Shown: piece after piece, positions 36,488-45,138 of the stretch
How the letters are laid out: the number at the start of each line of letters is the position of its first letter
Position numbering within the stretch: position 1 is the stretch's first letter
NCBI GenBank assembly: GCA_944382715.1
Contig: CALWNC010000005.1
Coordinates: 37,592 to 101,591, forward strand
Direction: 5' to 3'
Length of the DNA: 64,000 nucleotides
Source: an uncultured Clostridia bacterium
Lineage (GTDB): Bacteria > Bacillota > Clostridia > Christensenellales > UBA1242
The notes under the pieces: generated by a model
What the model was told of the DNA's origin: nothing
Database searches by the model: none
What the model saw: the letters and a program-made list of their open reading frames with translations, nothing else
Translations under genes and position numbers: made by a program

Positions 36488-36626
36488 AAAATATCCTCCT
36501 TGTACAATTATTTTAGCGCAATAAAGTTAATATTAACTATTCGTTTATCTTTTATTTTTCATAAGTAAAACTTATACAAATTCACTTTTTAAAAGTTTTG
36601 CTAATTCTTCTATATAGAAATTAGTT
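36488..36626. other. Short spacer between two broken genes
   Basis: Contains only the ribosome site of the SDR remnant (GGAGG, complement of 36495-36499). No other feature. Confidence 0.4.
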
Positions 36627-37443
36627 TTATTTTTTTGCCAAAATAGGCAATATTTTTTTTAGTTGTTTTCCATTTTTTAAAAGTTTAAGACATTTTATGC
36701 TATCATCTTTTTGAAAAATTGTGTCATCAGCCAGAAGTTGTCCACGACCAGCATTAACAAGAATTTCTGCCTCTTTAAAATTTTTTACAAAAATAATAGG
36801 ATTCTTTTCTCCTAAAAGATCATTAAAATAGTTACGTTCTATTTGTTGTTCATCAATGTTTGCAATAATTATGTAGGGAAGCTTTAGGGTGTGAGTAATC
36901 TCAAGAAAATCTGTTTCAGGATAAATGTCCTTTAATGCGTAAATTGAGTAGTTACACTCTTTAATAATTTCAATTTCGTATTCATCAAAAAAGCCCTTCG
37001 CTGATCGCTTAAGACGATAGAAATTTCTCCTTTTTTAAAAATTGATAAAGAGTTTCGTGTGTTCCTGAACAAATATATAATTCTAATTCAGGATAAATTT
37101 TTAGTAGTTTTGAAATTGCATTATTTAATTCTCTGCCAAAGTATGAGCTTAAAAATCCCAAATTTAATATAAGTTCGTTATATTTTCCAATATTTGATGT
37201 TTGTTCTTTTAAGTTTTCAATCATTGCGAGAATTGTTTTTCCCTTATTATAAAAATATTCTCCAGCTTCGGTTAATTTGAAATTTTTACTTTCACGGCTA
37301 ATTAAATTTACCTGAAGCTCGTTTTCAAGTAGTAAAATTTGCTGAGAAATTGCAGATTGTGATACATTGAATTTAAATCCAGTTTCTGTAAAACTCTTTA
37401 ATTCTGCTAATATGACAAAGTACTCAATTTGTTTTAAATTCAT
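36627..37443 (-). pseudogene. LysR-family regulator with two frameshifts
   Basis: ATG 37443 begins MNLKQIEYFVILAELKSFTE and a normal LysR HTH (NVSQSAISQQILLLENEL). Translation stops at 37009. The effector domain continues in other frames: KKGEISIVLSDQRRAF, then FDEYEIEIIKECNYSIYAL, up to LKKILPILAKK ending at 36627. The breaks fall at a six-T run (37031-37036) and a six-A run (36987-36992), each one base short. It presumably once controlled the SDR/flavodoxin cluster, which lies directly downstream and is itself damaged. Confidence 0.75.
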
Positions 37444-38044
37444 ACCCACCTCTAAATTTATTTAACTTATTATAATCTATTGCTGTCAAATGTGTCTGAC
37501 TTCGCTTGACGGCTATTTATGAAATTATAACATAAGTTATATTAAAGGTAAAAGCTTTTAAAGAGTGCAGGTTTTTATAATTAAATTTTAGAAATTTATT
37601 TTATAGAGTTACAAATAACAATATAAATAGAAAAAAATGTTAATTTTGCTTTAATAAAAACAAAATTTAACATTTTAGATAATTTATAGTAATAAGAAAT
37701 TTTTATGTAACTAAAATATTAGCTAATTATATTTTAAATTTTACAATCTTGTTATATATTAATATTTATAAATAAAAATTTTTAAAATATCTTCAATTTG
37801 GTTTAATTTTCATTTCAGTAGTTTTAGTAATGTGACTTTCAAAGTAACAAAATAGGTTGACTTTTAAAGTTTACTTGCTAAAAATAAATTTGTGTAAACT
37901 TTTTTTACAATCATTAAATTGTTTTTGAATTTTGTAGTTTAGCCAAATATAACTTAAAGATATTTATTTAATAATTGCCTGTTCTATAAAAAAATTCTGA
38001 TTGTAAAAATTTAGAAGAAAAAATTTTAAATTACTTTAGAAATG
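37444..38044. other. Gene-free AT-rich region before the tRNA locus
   Basis: About 600 bases with no credible frame. It has one terminator-like hairpin: AAAGTTTAC (37866-37874) with GTAAACTTT (37894-37902) followed by TTTT. This may mark the end of a lost gene at the boundary between host and mobile DNA. Confidence 0.45.
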
Positions 38045-38073
38045 TTGCAAAAGTAAAAAAAATATGATATAAT
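38045..38073 (+). promoter_or_regulatory. Promoter of the tRNA-Arg locus
   Basis: TTGCAA (38045-38050), 17-base spacer, TATAAT (38068-38073) with TGA upstream. Start near 38080, ahead of the tRNA remnant and the intact tRNA-Arg. Confidence 0.65.
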
Positions 38074-38160
38074 CTATATGCTTTGATGTTAAATAAAGTA
38101 ATTGCTAAATTTAATTATGCATAAAGTATTTAATTTTGTTAAATAAAAGGGTTAGTTTTT

Positions 38161-38207
38161 GCACCACATAGCTCAGTTAGATAGAAAGTTGGTCTACGGA
38201 TTACTTG
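38161..38207 (+). pseudogene. Truncated tRNA-Arg: 5' half ending at the anticodon loop
   Basis: GCACCAC, then ATAGCTCAGTTAGATAG (D arm), then TTGGT CTACGGA, which is the same anticodon arm start and loop as the intact tRNA at 38328. After the loop the sequence becomes TTACTTG and no 3' half follows. Its end is a 15-base copy of TCTACGGATTACTTG also found at 48028-48042. A relic of integration into the anticodon loop is the likely cause. Confidence 0.65.
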
Positions 38208-38327
38208 CTCAAGTCTAAAAGATACCACTATTTTAAAGGGTTTTAGGGGTTTTAAAGAGTACAAAAATAATTTTTTATAAAAATTTTATAAAAAACTTTA
38301 TAAAAATCCTTGAAAAATCGTCAATAT

Positions 38328-38404
38328 GCACCTTTAGCTCAATTGGATAGAGCGTTGGTCTACGGAACCAAAGGTTGGGGATTCGAGCTCCTCAAGGTGC
38401 ACCA
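38328..38404 (+). tRNA. tRNA-Arg (anticodon ACG)
   Basis: Acceptor stem GCACCTT/AAGGTGC (38328-38334 with 38394-38400), D arm GCTC...GAGC, anticodon arm TTGGT-CTACGGA-ACCAA with ACG, T arm GGGGA-TTCGAGC-TCCTC, encoded CCA at 38402-38404. It would read CGT and, with inosine, CGC/CGA. Confidence 0.93.
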
Positions 38405-38413
38405 AATCTATAG

Positions 38414-38440
38414 AAAGGCACTTAAAACAAGTGCCTTTTT
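38414..38440. terminator. Bidirectional terminator between tRNA and integrase
   Basis: AAAGGCACTT and AAGTGCCTTT (10-bp stem, AAAAC loop) with T on one side and A on the other, so it serves the tRNA on the plus strand and the integrase on the minus strand. Confidence 0.8.
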
Positions 38441-38441
38441 T

Positions 38442-39872
38442 CTATCCACAAATTATCTTATCAATTAAATCACTTGCTTTCTTATCACTTTCTTTTGTGT
38501 AATGTGAATAAATATTAAGAGTTGTTTGTGTATCACTATGACCAACTCTTGCTGAAACCGTCTTTATATCTACACCATTTGTTATTTGCATTGTTATATT
38601 CGTATGCCTTAGTCCATGCAAAGTAACATGTTTAAGGTTATTCTCTATTTCAAATTTCTTTAGCCAGTTGCTTATAGTTGCATTACACATATCCTTTCCG
38701 CAATTTTGAACAAATAATCTATCTGTGTTTTCCCATAAATCACCATGCTTTGTTTTTTCCTCATCCCACCAAACTTTATAATCTTTAAGTAAACTAACCA
38801 AATTTGACGGCAACCTTATTATTCTTGTTGAGGAATTGTTTTTAGTTGTTTTTGTGATTATCCCAAAGCCATTCACATACATAGTATTTTTATTTATAGA
38901 TATTATCTCATTTTCAAAATCTATATCTTTCCATTCAAGCCCAGCAATTTCCGCTCCTCTCAAACCTAAGTTTAAACCTATAAGGAAAGCAACTTTTTTC
39001 CTTATATCTTTTTCCTCGTTTACTTTTGCCACAAACTCTCTTATATCTTCGATTGTGTCATATATCTCTTTTTTGCCTTTTGTTCCAGTAACCGACTTTG
39101 TATATTCCTTTGTCGCATAGTTAATTGGAATAAGCCTCTCTTGGACTGCTCTTGCTAAAATTGAATGTAGCATTGTTTTGAGTGATTTATTGGCACACCT
39201 TGAATATGGCATTTCTTCACTTTGCATTTCAAAATACGAATTAAAATTTATATTTAGATAATTACATAGTTTTTTCGCTGTGTCTTTGCTTATTCTACTC
39301 CCAACCTTTAAGGCGGTGCAAAGGGTGGCATTTGATATGCCACACTCTTGCCAAGTCTGTTTGAAAGAAACTTTTTTCTCTTTCATTGCTTGTCTTATAT
39401 CTTTCTTAACTATTATAATCTCTTTTTTATAAGTTCTTTCACAAAGCCAGTCGCAAAAATTTTGAATGACTGGTAAAGTCATTTCGTCCAAAGTATATAG
39501 ACCAAACTTTTCTTTAAAGATTTTTAAATGTAATTTACAATGCGAGTAATGATTATAGGCGTCATTATTATATCTTAATATATCCTCGACCCATTTTTCA
39601 GCATAGTCATAAAAGTAAATTTTCTTACCCTCATTTGCTAAAATACCTTTTGACTTTTTATCCACCTCTTCTTTAAATTCCAGTTGACAATTTATTCTAA
39701 ACTTTTCAATTTCCTTTTTGCCTTTGAGATTATTTGGCACTTTATAGGTTTTAGCATGAAGTTTATATTTCTTTGTAAATGCGTCTTTACCGCTACAATA
39801 AAGTATAAAAGATAATTCGCCTTTCTTATTATATCTTTCTCTAACATGCATAATATCTTTACTGTTCTTCAT
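38442..39872 (-). CDS. Tyrosine integrase of element 1, with embedded HTH
   Basis: 476 residues. The C-terminal catalytic domain has GLNLGLRGAEIAGLEW (Arg), HGLRHTNITMQ (His-x-x-Arg), VGHSDTQTTLNIYSH (His and Tyr). An N-terminal arm-binding part and a SAM-like core-binding domain precede it. Unusually, about residues 165-220 inside the core-binding region look like an XRE-type HTH (FKQTWQECGISNATLCTALK, then SKDTAKKLCNYLNINF). It points toward tRNA-Arg, whose 3' end is 38 bases away, as expected of a tRNA-targeting integrase. Overlaps the excisionase gene. Confidence 0.9.
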   Translation of the reverse strand: MKNSKDIMHVRERYNKKGELSFILYCSGKDAFTKKYKLHAKTYKVPNNLKGKKEIEKFRINCQLEFKEEVDKKSKGILANEGKKIYFYDYAEKWVEDILRYNNDAYNHYSHCKLHLKIFKEKFGLYTLDEMTLPVIQNFCDWLCERTYKKEIIIVKKDIRQAMKEKKVSFKQTWQECGISNATLCTALKVGSRISKDTAKKLCNYLNINFNSYFEMQSEEMPYSRCANKSLKTMLHSILARAVQERLIPINYATKEYTKSVTGTKGKKEIYDTIEDIREFVAKVNEEKDIRKKVAFLIGLNLGLRGAEIAGLEWKDIDFENEIISINKNTMYVNGFGIITKTTKNNSSTRIIRLPSNLVSLLKDYKVWWDEEKTKHGDLWENTDRLFVQNCGKDMCNATISNWLKKFEIENNLKHVTLHGLRHTNITMQITNGVDIKTVSARVGHSDTQTTLNIYSHYTKESDKKASDLIDKIICG

Positions 39873-40071
39873 TTTTTATCTCCTCGTAACAACCATAATT
39901 TAAATATTGTAGTAAACTATCAAAATTTACTAATGACTTATTTCCACTTAATATATATTGAATTTTATTGCTCTTACAAAGTGAGCGAATAAACCATTCA
40001 CTTATTGCAGTGTCTGGGTCTAATTTTATTATTTCAGCCATACATTGCTGTATAGTTCTTAATCTTATCAT
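39859..40071 (-). CDS. Excisionase-like small HTH protein
   Basis: 70 residues from ATG 40071 (MIRLRTIQQCMAEIIKLD), which has AGGGAG upstream; the frame extends 26 codons further without a ribosome site. TAISEWFIRSLCKSNKIQYI and then GNKSLVNFDSLLQYLN match the small winged-helix excisionases placed just before integrases in Firmicute elements. It overlaps the integrase by 14 bases, so the pair is co-translated. Confidence 0.75.
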   Translation of the reverse strand: MIRLRTIQQCMAEIIKLDPDTAISEWFIRSLCKSNKIQYILSGNKSLVNFDSLLQYLNYGCYEEIKNEEQ

Positions 40072-40269
40072 CTTTAAAATCTCCCTACATTTAATAAATT
40101 TTAATTGACCTTGTCGGAAATTGCCAAACGAAAACCACGCGAATGACAAACCTTGTCGGTCATTTTTGTAATTAAAATTTAAATAATGCAGTCTAGCACC
40201 TTAAACAAGATGCGATTAAATGCAGGAGATTATTAAATTGTAATTATTGTTTTTCATATTAACTCCTCA
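40072..40269. other. Spacer with repeated CCTTGTCGG motif
   Basis: Two direct copies of CCTTGTCGG near 40110 and 40151. The second lies in a partial inverted repeat (AATGAC...GGTCATT). They could be arm-type binding sites for the integrase or excisionase. No gene. Confidence 0.35.
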
Positions 40270-40773
40270 TTATAACTTATCTTCAATACCTTCAAAGAAT
40301 CTATTACAATCTTCACAGCCTTGATTTATTTTTGAATATATTTCGTCTGTGCTATCTTTACGCTTTAAGTAAACAAAAATTTTATTGTAAAAATTAAAAA
40401 GATAGTTTTTAGTATAATTAAACATAAAATAATTGAATATAGGAAGTTTGAAAAATAACAAATGTATTTTCAATTTCCTTATTCCTCTTAATATCTTTTT
40501 TGATAATACTTTTATGTCATCTGTCAATCTATATGCAAATAGAGAAGATTCCAAAACATCTAGTTGGGTAAAGATATGCTCCCACTTGGAAACTCTAATA
40601 TTTCTATCTGTAACTACGATTTCATTTTTTGAAAATTTGTTATTATATATTGTTTCTCTTATGCTTGCCATTGCGTTTAAGCAAGGGGAAATATATTTCC
40701 TTATAATTGCTAAATCTAGAGTATCAAACCCGTTAAATTCTTTTGTTGAATCTACATACATTTCGTTTATCAT
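40270..40773 (-). CDS. Unknown protein of element 1
   Basis: 167 residues, mostly helical and basic in its second half (KKILRGIRKLKIHLLFFKLP and a following aromatic stretch FNYFMFNYTKNYLFNFYN). No signal or clear membrane helix and no family recognised. GGAG before ATG; stop TAA. Confidence 0.55.
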   Translation of the reverse strand: MINEMYVDSTKEFNGFDTLDLAIIRKYISPCLNAMASIRETIYNNKFSKNEIVVTDRNIRVSKWEHIFTQLDVLESSLFAYRLTDDIKVLSKKILRGIRKLKIHLLFFKLPIFNYFMFNYTKNYLFNFYNKIFVYLKRKDSTDEIYSKINQGCEDCNRFFEGIEDKL

Positions 40774-40986
40774 ATTTTTTCTCCTTTGAAATTTTAATTT
40801 TTAAATAGTTTTTAAATAAAATTGTTTTAATGATTTAATAGATTATAAAAATCAACTTGTGTCAAAATACATATTTAACCCTCCTTTTCCAAAATTCTTA
40901 CCTCCAACTTACAAATGGGCAGAGTGGTGGTAAAAATTTTTGAAAGATATATTAATATAAAGTTAAAAAAAACGACTGCCTAAAAC

Positions 40987-41015
40987 TTGATTTTTGTCAA
41001 GTTTTTTGATACTAT
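40987..41015 (+). promoter_or_regulatory. Promoter with overlapping inverted repeat, before an HTH gene
   Basis: TTGATT (40987-40992), 17-base spacer, TACTAT (41010-41015) with TGA upstream. AAAACTTGA...TCAAGTTTT (40982-41006) overlaps the -35 box and spacer; an operator for autorepression is likely. Confidence 0.6.
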
Positions 41016-41036
41016 TTTTAATAAAAAGGAGAGTAT

Positions 41037-41627
41037 ATGGAAAAGAAACGAACAAAATATTCAGCGAAAAACTTTTTGACACAACTAAAAAAGATACTTA
41101 AAGCAAACAAAATAACAAAAAAAGAGTTTGCGGAAGGTATTGGTATTGCTCCGCAAACAGTCCATAAATGGTATAGTACTAAAACAAATCCAGATTGGGC
41201 TAACTATCTCTATCGTTCTATTAAGTATTTATATTATAAAATTCCAAACTTTGAACCTCTGCAATTATTTGATTTTACCTTTGATGAAAATGAAGTAAAT
41301 AGACATATAAAAATGGTTAAATTGCTAGTTAGAAAAGAAAATAGACTTAAATTAAAAATTGAGAAATTGCAGAAAAAAATAAAAGTAGAGGAAAATATTT
41401 TATATAATACACATTTTGATGCCATGAATATGAAATATAATTCATTTGAAGTTCAACTTTATAGTTTGGAAAAGTACTTTAAACACTCACCAGATTATAA
41501 AAAAAGAAAAAGAAAAATAAAGAATGAATTATTTGCTTTTCTTGAACAAAAAGTAAAATACGATATAGAACATGAGGGAACTAACATAGAAAATGAAGAT
41601 GAACAAGATAAAAGTTTATCTATTTAA
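41037..41627 (+). CDS. HTH (XRE-like) DNA-binding protein with coiled coil
   Basis: 196 residues. HTH at about 12-45 (LKANKITKKEFAEGIGIAPQ, then TVHKWYSTKTNP). A coiled coil follows at about 100-135 (LLVRKENRLKLKIEKLQKKI) and an acidic tail. GGAGAG before ATG. It faces away from the integrase and has its own promoter with an inverted repeat. Probable regulator of element 1. Confidence 0.7.
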   Translation: MEKKRTKYSAKNFLTQLKKILKANKITKKEFAEGIGIAPQTVHKWYSTKTNPDWANYLYRSIKYLYYKIPNFEPLQLFDFTFDENEVNRHIKMVKLLVRKENRLKLKIEKLQKKIKVEENILYNTHFDAMNMKYNSFEVQLYSLEKYFKHSPDYKKRKRKIKNELFAFLEQKVKYDIEHEGTNIENEDEQDKSLSI

Positions 41628-41823
41628 ATCTATTCTCTTTTAAAATTTTCATAATCTCTTTTAATGGGGATAGGTTATGGGTATCTATTAAAAACTCTAT
41701 TGTTTCTTTTAAATCTTTTGCTATCATATCAAATAGCATATTTGTTAACTCTTTATCAAATTTCCTTGAATCATTATACTTTTTCATTCGCTTACTCCTT
41801 TTAATTTTTCTATTCATCTTCAT
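41620..41823 (-). CDS. Small basic protein, unknown
   Basis: 67 residues, N-terminus very basic (KMNRKIKRSKRMKKYND); a later Met at codon 13 could be the start. The C-terminal half is helical (LKETIEFLIDTHNLSPLKEI). It overlaps the 3' end of the HTH gene by 8 bases, convergently. Function unknown. Confidence 0.45.
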   Translation of the reverse strand: MKMNRKIKRSKRMKKYNDSRKFDKELTNMLFDMIAKDLKETIEFLIDTHNLSPLKEIMKILKENRFK

Positions 41824-41881
41824 ATTAAAATTTTAAGATACTAGGGCATAAAAATCGAGCCTTTGCTTTGCGATTTTACAA

Positions 41882-41909
41882 CAAAAAAACAACCTAAGAT
41901 TTTAGGTTG
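41882..41909 (-). terminator. Terminator for the minus-strand gene at 41940
   Basis: CAACCTAA / TTAGGTTG with a GATT loop; on the minus strand it is followed by TTTTTTTGT. Confidence 0.75.
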
Positions 41910-41939
41910 CTTTAACTTTTTCTTTTATTAATAATTTAC

Positions 41940-42917
41940 TTAATCGTTATTATCTCTTAATCGTAAAACGATACTATCTATTTTTGATTTATATTTATTT
42001 ATAAATTTATCTACTTGCTTTTTATCACATTCAAAGGCAACATGTATATCATAATCTGCGTTTTCGTTTAACTTATAATAAAACTGCTTTATACATTTTA
42101 CAACTTTCTTCCAAATATCATAAGAGGTTGGCTCTTTAAGTGTCATAATATATCTTTCATAATACCTATTAAATTCTTTTTCTATTCCAATATCAAAATA
42201 TGCCATATCAACAATTTTCATAAGTGGATAATTCTTACTTTCGCTCAATTTTGAAAATATATCATTTCTTATTATGAGTTCAAGCAAATTATCTATCTTT
42301 TCGTCATTATAAAAATTACTAAATGTTCCACTTATACTTTTTGAAAAATATGTATCGTAGGCGGGAATACAACAAACCGTTCCAAGCAAGATTTTAGTTG
42401 TCAATGTTTGACTTATATATTCCTCGTTTTTATCTTTTCCTTTAAGATAAGATTTGGAATTATAAAACGAACGATATTCGCTTAAGTTTTTATTAATATC
42501 TTTGCCAATTTCAACAAGCAGATTTTTAACTTTCTCTTTATTATCTTTTATAGTTTTATAATCTAAGTCCCAAAGGATAGAATATTTTTCATTTAAGATA
42601 ACATTAACAACATTTTGAAAGATAGAATTATCATATTGAAGAACAAAGGAACTCCCTCGATACATTCCCCAACTTGCAAGATAAAAACTCAAATTTAAAA
42701 GAGAAAGTTGTTTATCATTTTCAGTCAAATCATTAAAAGTTTTACCTTTATATTTCTTAAACAACTTTAAATAAAATTCATGACAAACTCTCCAAGATTT
42801 ATATCTTGTTTCAAAGCCCTTATTTTCTTTTTTTATAAATAATTCAACTGCGTTTTTAATGTATTCACTTTTTGTTTCATCTATCATAAATTTATCCTTG
42901 TTAACTTTATTTGACAT
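41940..42917 (-). CDS. Unknown protein of element 1 (325 aa)
   Basis: Soluble, helical and charged. A visible landmark is LNLSFYLASWGMYRGSSFVL near 75-95; the C-terminal part contains FYKLNENADYDIHVAFE. No catalytic motif recognised. GGAG before ATG. It has its own promoter with the shared element-1 operator motif. As the largest unknown gene on a small element it is a candidate cargo (for example defence) gene, but nothing in the sequence proves this. Confidence 0.6.
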   Translation of the reverse strand: MSNKVNKDKFMIDETKSEYIKNAVELFIKKENKGFETRYKSWRVCHEFYLKLFKKYKGKTFNDLTENDKQLSLLNLSFYLASWGMYRGSSFVLQYDNSIFQNVVNVILNEKYSILWDLDYKTIKDNKEKVKNLLVEIGKDINKNLSEYRSFYNSKSYLKGKDKNEEYISQTLTTKILLGTVCCIPAYDTYFSKSISGTFSNFYNDEKIDNLLELIIRNDIFSKLSESKNYPLMKIVDMAYFDIGIEKEFNRYYERYIMTLKEPTSYDIWKKVVKCIKQFYYKLNENADYDIHVAFECDKKQVDKFINKYKSKIDSIVLRLRDNND

Positions 42918-42940
42918 ATCTTGCTCCTTTTACTACAGCA

Positions 42941-42969
42941 AGTATACCATATAAAGTGATATTTTTCAA
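42941..42969 (-). promoter_or_regulatory. Promoter with ATCACTTT operator motif
   Basis: Minus strand: TTGAAA (42969-42964), 17 bases, TATACT (42946-42941). The spacer contains ATCACTTTAT (complement of 42951-42960), shared with three other sites in element 1. Confidence 0.7.
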
Positions 42970-43194
42970 CTTATTTCAGTAGTTTATAATTATTTTATTA
43001 CTTACAAAGTAATAAACACGCCTTTAAACCGCCTTAATACCGTTTATTTTCCACTTTACTTAAATTGATATATATTTTATTTAACTAAACTTAAAAGAGG
43101 AAATTAAAGATATTTTTAAATTAAATATAATATTACGATTTTGTTTTCGTTATTTATTAATATAAATTTTTTTGAGATTAGATTATTATTAAAA
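42970..43194. other. Gene-free region with a palindromic operator and a dispersed repeat
   Basis: ATTACTTACAAAGTAAT (42997-43013) is a 17-base palindrome related to the ATCACTTTGT motif of nearby promoters. A 46-base stretch starting at 43155 recurs at 47761-47805. No gene seen. Confidence 0.5.
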
Positions 43195-43755
43195 TTAATC
43201 ACTTTTCATAATTTCATAATACATATTGACATTTTCGGCTGTTATATTTTCAAAATTATTATGGTGCGTTATTAAAATTTTGGCTTTTAACTTTCCACAA
43301 ATTATTTCTTGAACAATTAAATCTTCGCACTCCATTTCTTCGCATAATACCGCCACCATTTCACAGTCAAGTTTTGTTGCTTTAACTTTTCCTTTTGCCC
43401 GCAGTTCGTCATAAATTTCGCTATCGTCATTTAAACTTACATTATTTGCGTAAAGCCTTCCAACTCTAAACTTTTTATTTGCCACTATATCATTTGCCCA
43501 AAACGAATAACATATAGGTTCGGCAAAATCAACATTTGGTAAAGCATTATCACTTTTTCTTTTTCGAACCTTAACGGTTTTAGGAGTTTGAAAGTCCATT
43601 AAACCAAAAGGAATTTCAATATTGAAAACAACATTAGCAAGTTCCTCATTTTCAGTAAACCTGTATAATTTTACTTTAAACCTTTTATCTTTGCTTTTCG
43701 GTATAGTTTGATAAAAATATTTATCTAATTCTTCAAGACTATTAATCGTTATCAT
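43195..43755 (-). CDS. Unknown protein of element 1 (186 aa)
   Basis: Beta-rich, soluble. The second half has a run of short strand-like segments (FRVGRLYANNVSLNDDS, CEDLIVQEIICGKLKAKIL). No family recognised. ATG overlaps the previous stop (ATGA), so it is co-translated with the gene upstream. Confidence 0.55.
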   Translation of the reverse strand: MITINSLEELDKYFYQTIPKSKDKRFKVKLYRFTENEELANVVFNIEIPFGLMDFQTPKTVKVRKRKSDNALPNVDFAEPICYSFWANDIVANKKFRVGRLYANNVSLNDDSEIYDELRAKGKVKATKLDCEMVAVLCEEMECEDLIVQEIICGKLKAKILITHHNNFENITAENVNMYYEIMKSD

Positions 43756-44135
43756 AAAAACTCCTTTTGCTTTATAAATTCATAATAAATTGTGCCTTTG
43801 GGGTACCGCATATTATCAATTATCAATTCTTCTTTTAAGTAGTCAGTTTTTATCCATTCACATTTTGCACAAAGTCCTTTCATACTTTCCACTAAAACAA
43901 AATCAACTGCCTTATTATTTTTAAGATAGGTTAGTCCATATTCTTTTTCAATTTCTTTCGCTGTTTCTTCCGCTTCCCAATAACTCATAGCACAAGCAAT
44001 TAAAATCAAATTTTCGTCTATATGTGCCGAACTAACTTTATTCTCTTTTATGATTTCTTCACTTAGTCCGCTTTTGATTTTTTCTAACTTGTCCTTTCTA
44101 AAAATTAAATCAATACAACCATAAGGCAAAATCAT
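43752..44135 (-). CDS. Unknown protein of element 1 (127 aa)
   Basis: A soluble protein with an ACAMSYWEAEETAKEIEKEY helix in the middle and a single CAKC pair near 90. Its apparent TGA stop is followed at once by in-frame TAA, which matters for the genetic-code question in this element. Overlaps the next gene. Confidence 0.55.
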   Translation of the reverse strand: MILPYGCIDLIFRKDKLEKIKSGLSEEIIKENKVSSAHIDENLILIACAMSYWEAEETAKEIEKEYGLTYLKNNKAVDFVLVESMKGLCAKCEWIKTDYLKEELIIDNMRYPKGTIYYEFIKQKEFL

Positions 44136-44144
44136 AACTCACTC

Positions 44145-44447
44145 CTAAATATCTTTAATCTTATCTTTCCAGTAAAGGTCTAAAAATAAATCTTCCATTT
44201 CAATAGATAGCCTATATAAATGCTTTAAAACAATTATATTTAAAATATAAGTGCGTGCGGTGTTGCCTAGATTACTATCAACTTTTTTCATTTTTTCTTT
44301 AGGTGATAAAGCTTTAAATTCATTAAATATTTTTGATTTTTCTATATCCTCAATAAAGTTATTATCATAGATTAAAAGTTCAATATACTTTCTTAAATCG
44401 CTTTTAATAAACTTTGAAATAATCTCTACACTTTCTTCATTTTTCAT
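44145..44447 (-). CDS. Unknown helical protein of element 1 (100 aa)
   Basis: All-helical and charged, with no membrane segment. LSPKEKMKKVDSNLGNTART is the most distinctive stretch. AGGAGC before ATG. Same strand and spacing as neighbours; a terminator lies just upstream, so it may use readthrough or its own promoter. Confidence 0.5.
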   Translation of the reverse strand: MKNEESVEIISKFIKSDLRKYIELLIYDNNFIEDIEKSKIFNEFKALSPKEKMKKVDSNLGNTARTYILNIIVLKHLYRLSIEMEDLFLDLYWKDKIKDI

Positions 44448-44463
44448 TATTGCTCCTATAAAA

Positions 44464-44490
44464 ATTAAAGACCATTTAAAAGTGGTCTTT
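44464..44490 (-). terminator. Terminator-like hairpin
   Basis: AAAGACCA / TGGTCTTT; on the minus strand followed by AATTTTTA. Sits just after the gene ending at 44497. Confidence 0.55.
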
Positions 44491-44496
44491 ATTGTG

Positions 44497-45123
44497 CTAT
44501 TTCAATCCTAGTTCTCTATCTAACATATCCTCAATATCAAGTCCTTCAATATATGCTTTAACTCGTTTATATAGTGCTTCGTCAGTTGCGTTTGGATCTT
44601 GTTTAAAGAGTTCTTTATCATATAACCATTTATCTTCAACACTCGCTTTTCCGTCTGCTAAAGCTTGTATGACAATTTTTGCCACTCTACCATGAAAAGA
44701 ATGATTTAATCGTTTCGCAAAATATAAAATTTCGTTTTTGCTTTCGTCAAACGCATTAACATAACCTTTATGATTTCCGTCAGAGTGAGGGTTGCTATCT
44801 TCTTCATAATATTCATTTTCAGCCTTTAGAGCAACATTTGCCATTAACGAGCCTAAAATTCTTGTATCAATAAAGCATTTTTCCTTTTTCGCCTCTTTTA
44901 TGTTAGGTAAAGATTCAAGATAATCTATGTAATAATTGGTTAATGCTCCCTCTTTATTGTCAGACCACCATGCTTTACCATAAGCCTCTGAACCTGCGTG
45001 AGAATAATACCATTCTTCATCATGCGTATTAACTTTTTCATTTGCTTTTCTAATTAGTTTAACAATAGCATAAACAACAAGAATTATTGCTATTAAGACT
45101 ATAAATGCTAACCATAATGGCAT
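44497..45123 (-). CDS. Membrane-anchored unknown protein (208 aa)
   Basis: One N-terminal membrane helix (LWLAFIVLIAIILVVYAIV), then a soluble domain with HDEEWYYSHAGSEAYGKAWW and HSDGNHKGYVNAF. Trp here is encoded by TGG. GGAGG before ATG. Family unknown. Confidence 0.55.
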   Translation of the reverse strand: MPLWLAFIVLIAIILVVYAIVKLIRKANEKVNTHDEEWYYSHAGSEAYGKAWWSDNKEGALTNYYIDYLESLPNIKEAKKEKCFIDTRILGSLMANVALKAENEYYEEDSNPHSDGNHKGYVNAFDESKNEILYFAKRLNHSFHGRVAKIVIQALADGKASVEDKWLYDKELFKQDPNATDEALYKRVKAYIEGLDIEDMLDRELGLK

Positions 45124-45138
45124 AATATTTTTCCTCCT

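Noticed and set aside
37009..37449. A short, functional LysR-type DNA-binding protein
   Set aside because: The effector domain continues downstream in other frames with clear LysR-like sequence, so it is a broken gene and not a naturally short one.
1..38000. Whole host using TGA as tryptophan
   Set aside because: Long host genes are intact without internal TGA and use TGG for Trp. The recoding signal is limited to element 1. TGA stops in cas genes do not decide it, because TAA/TAG follow soon after in frame.
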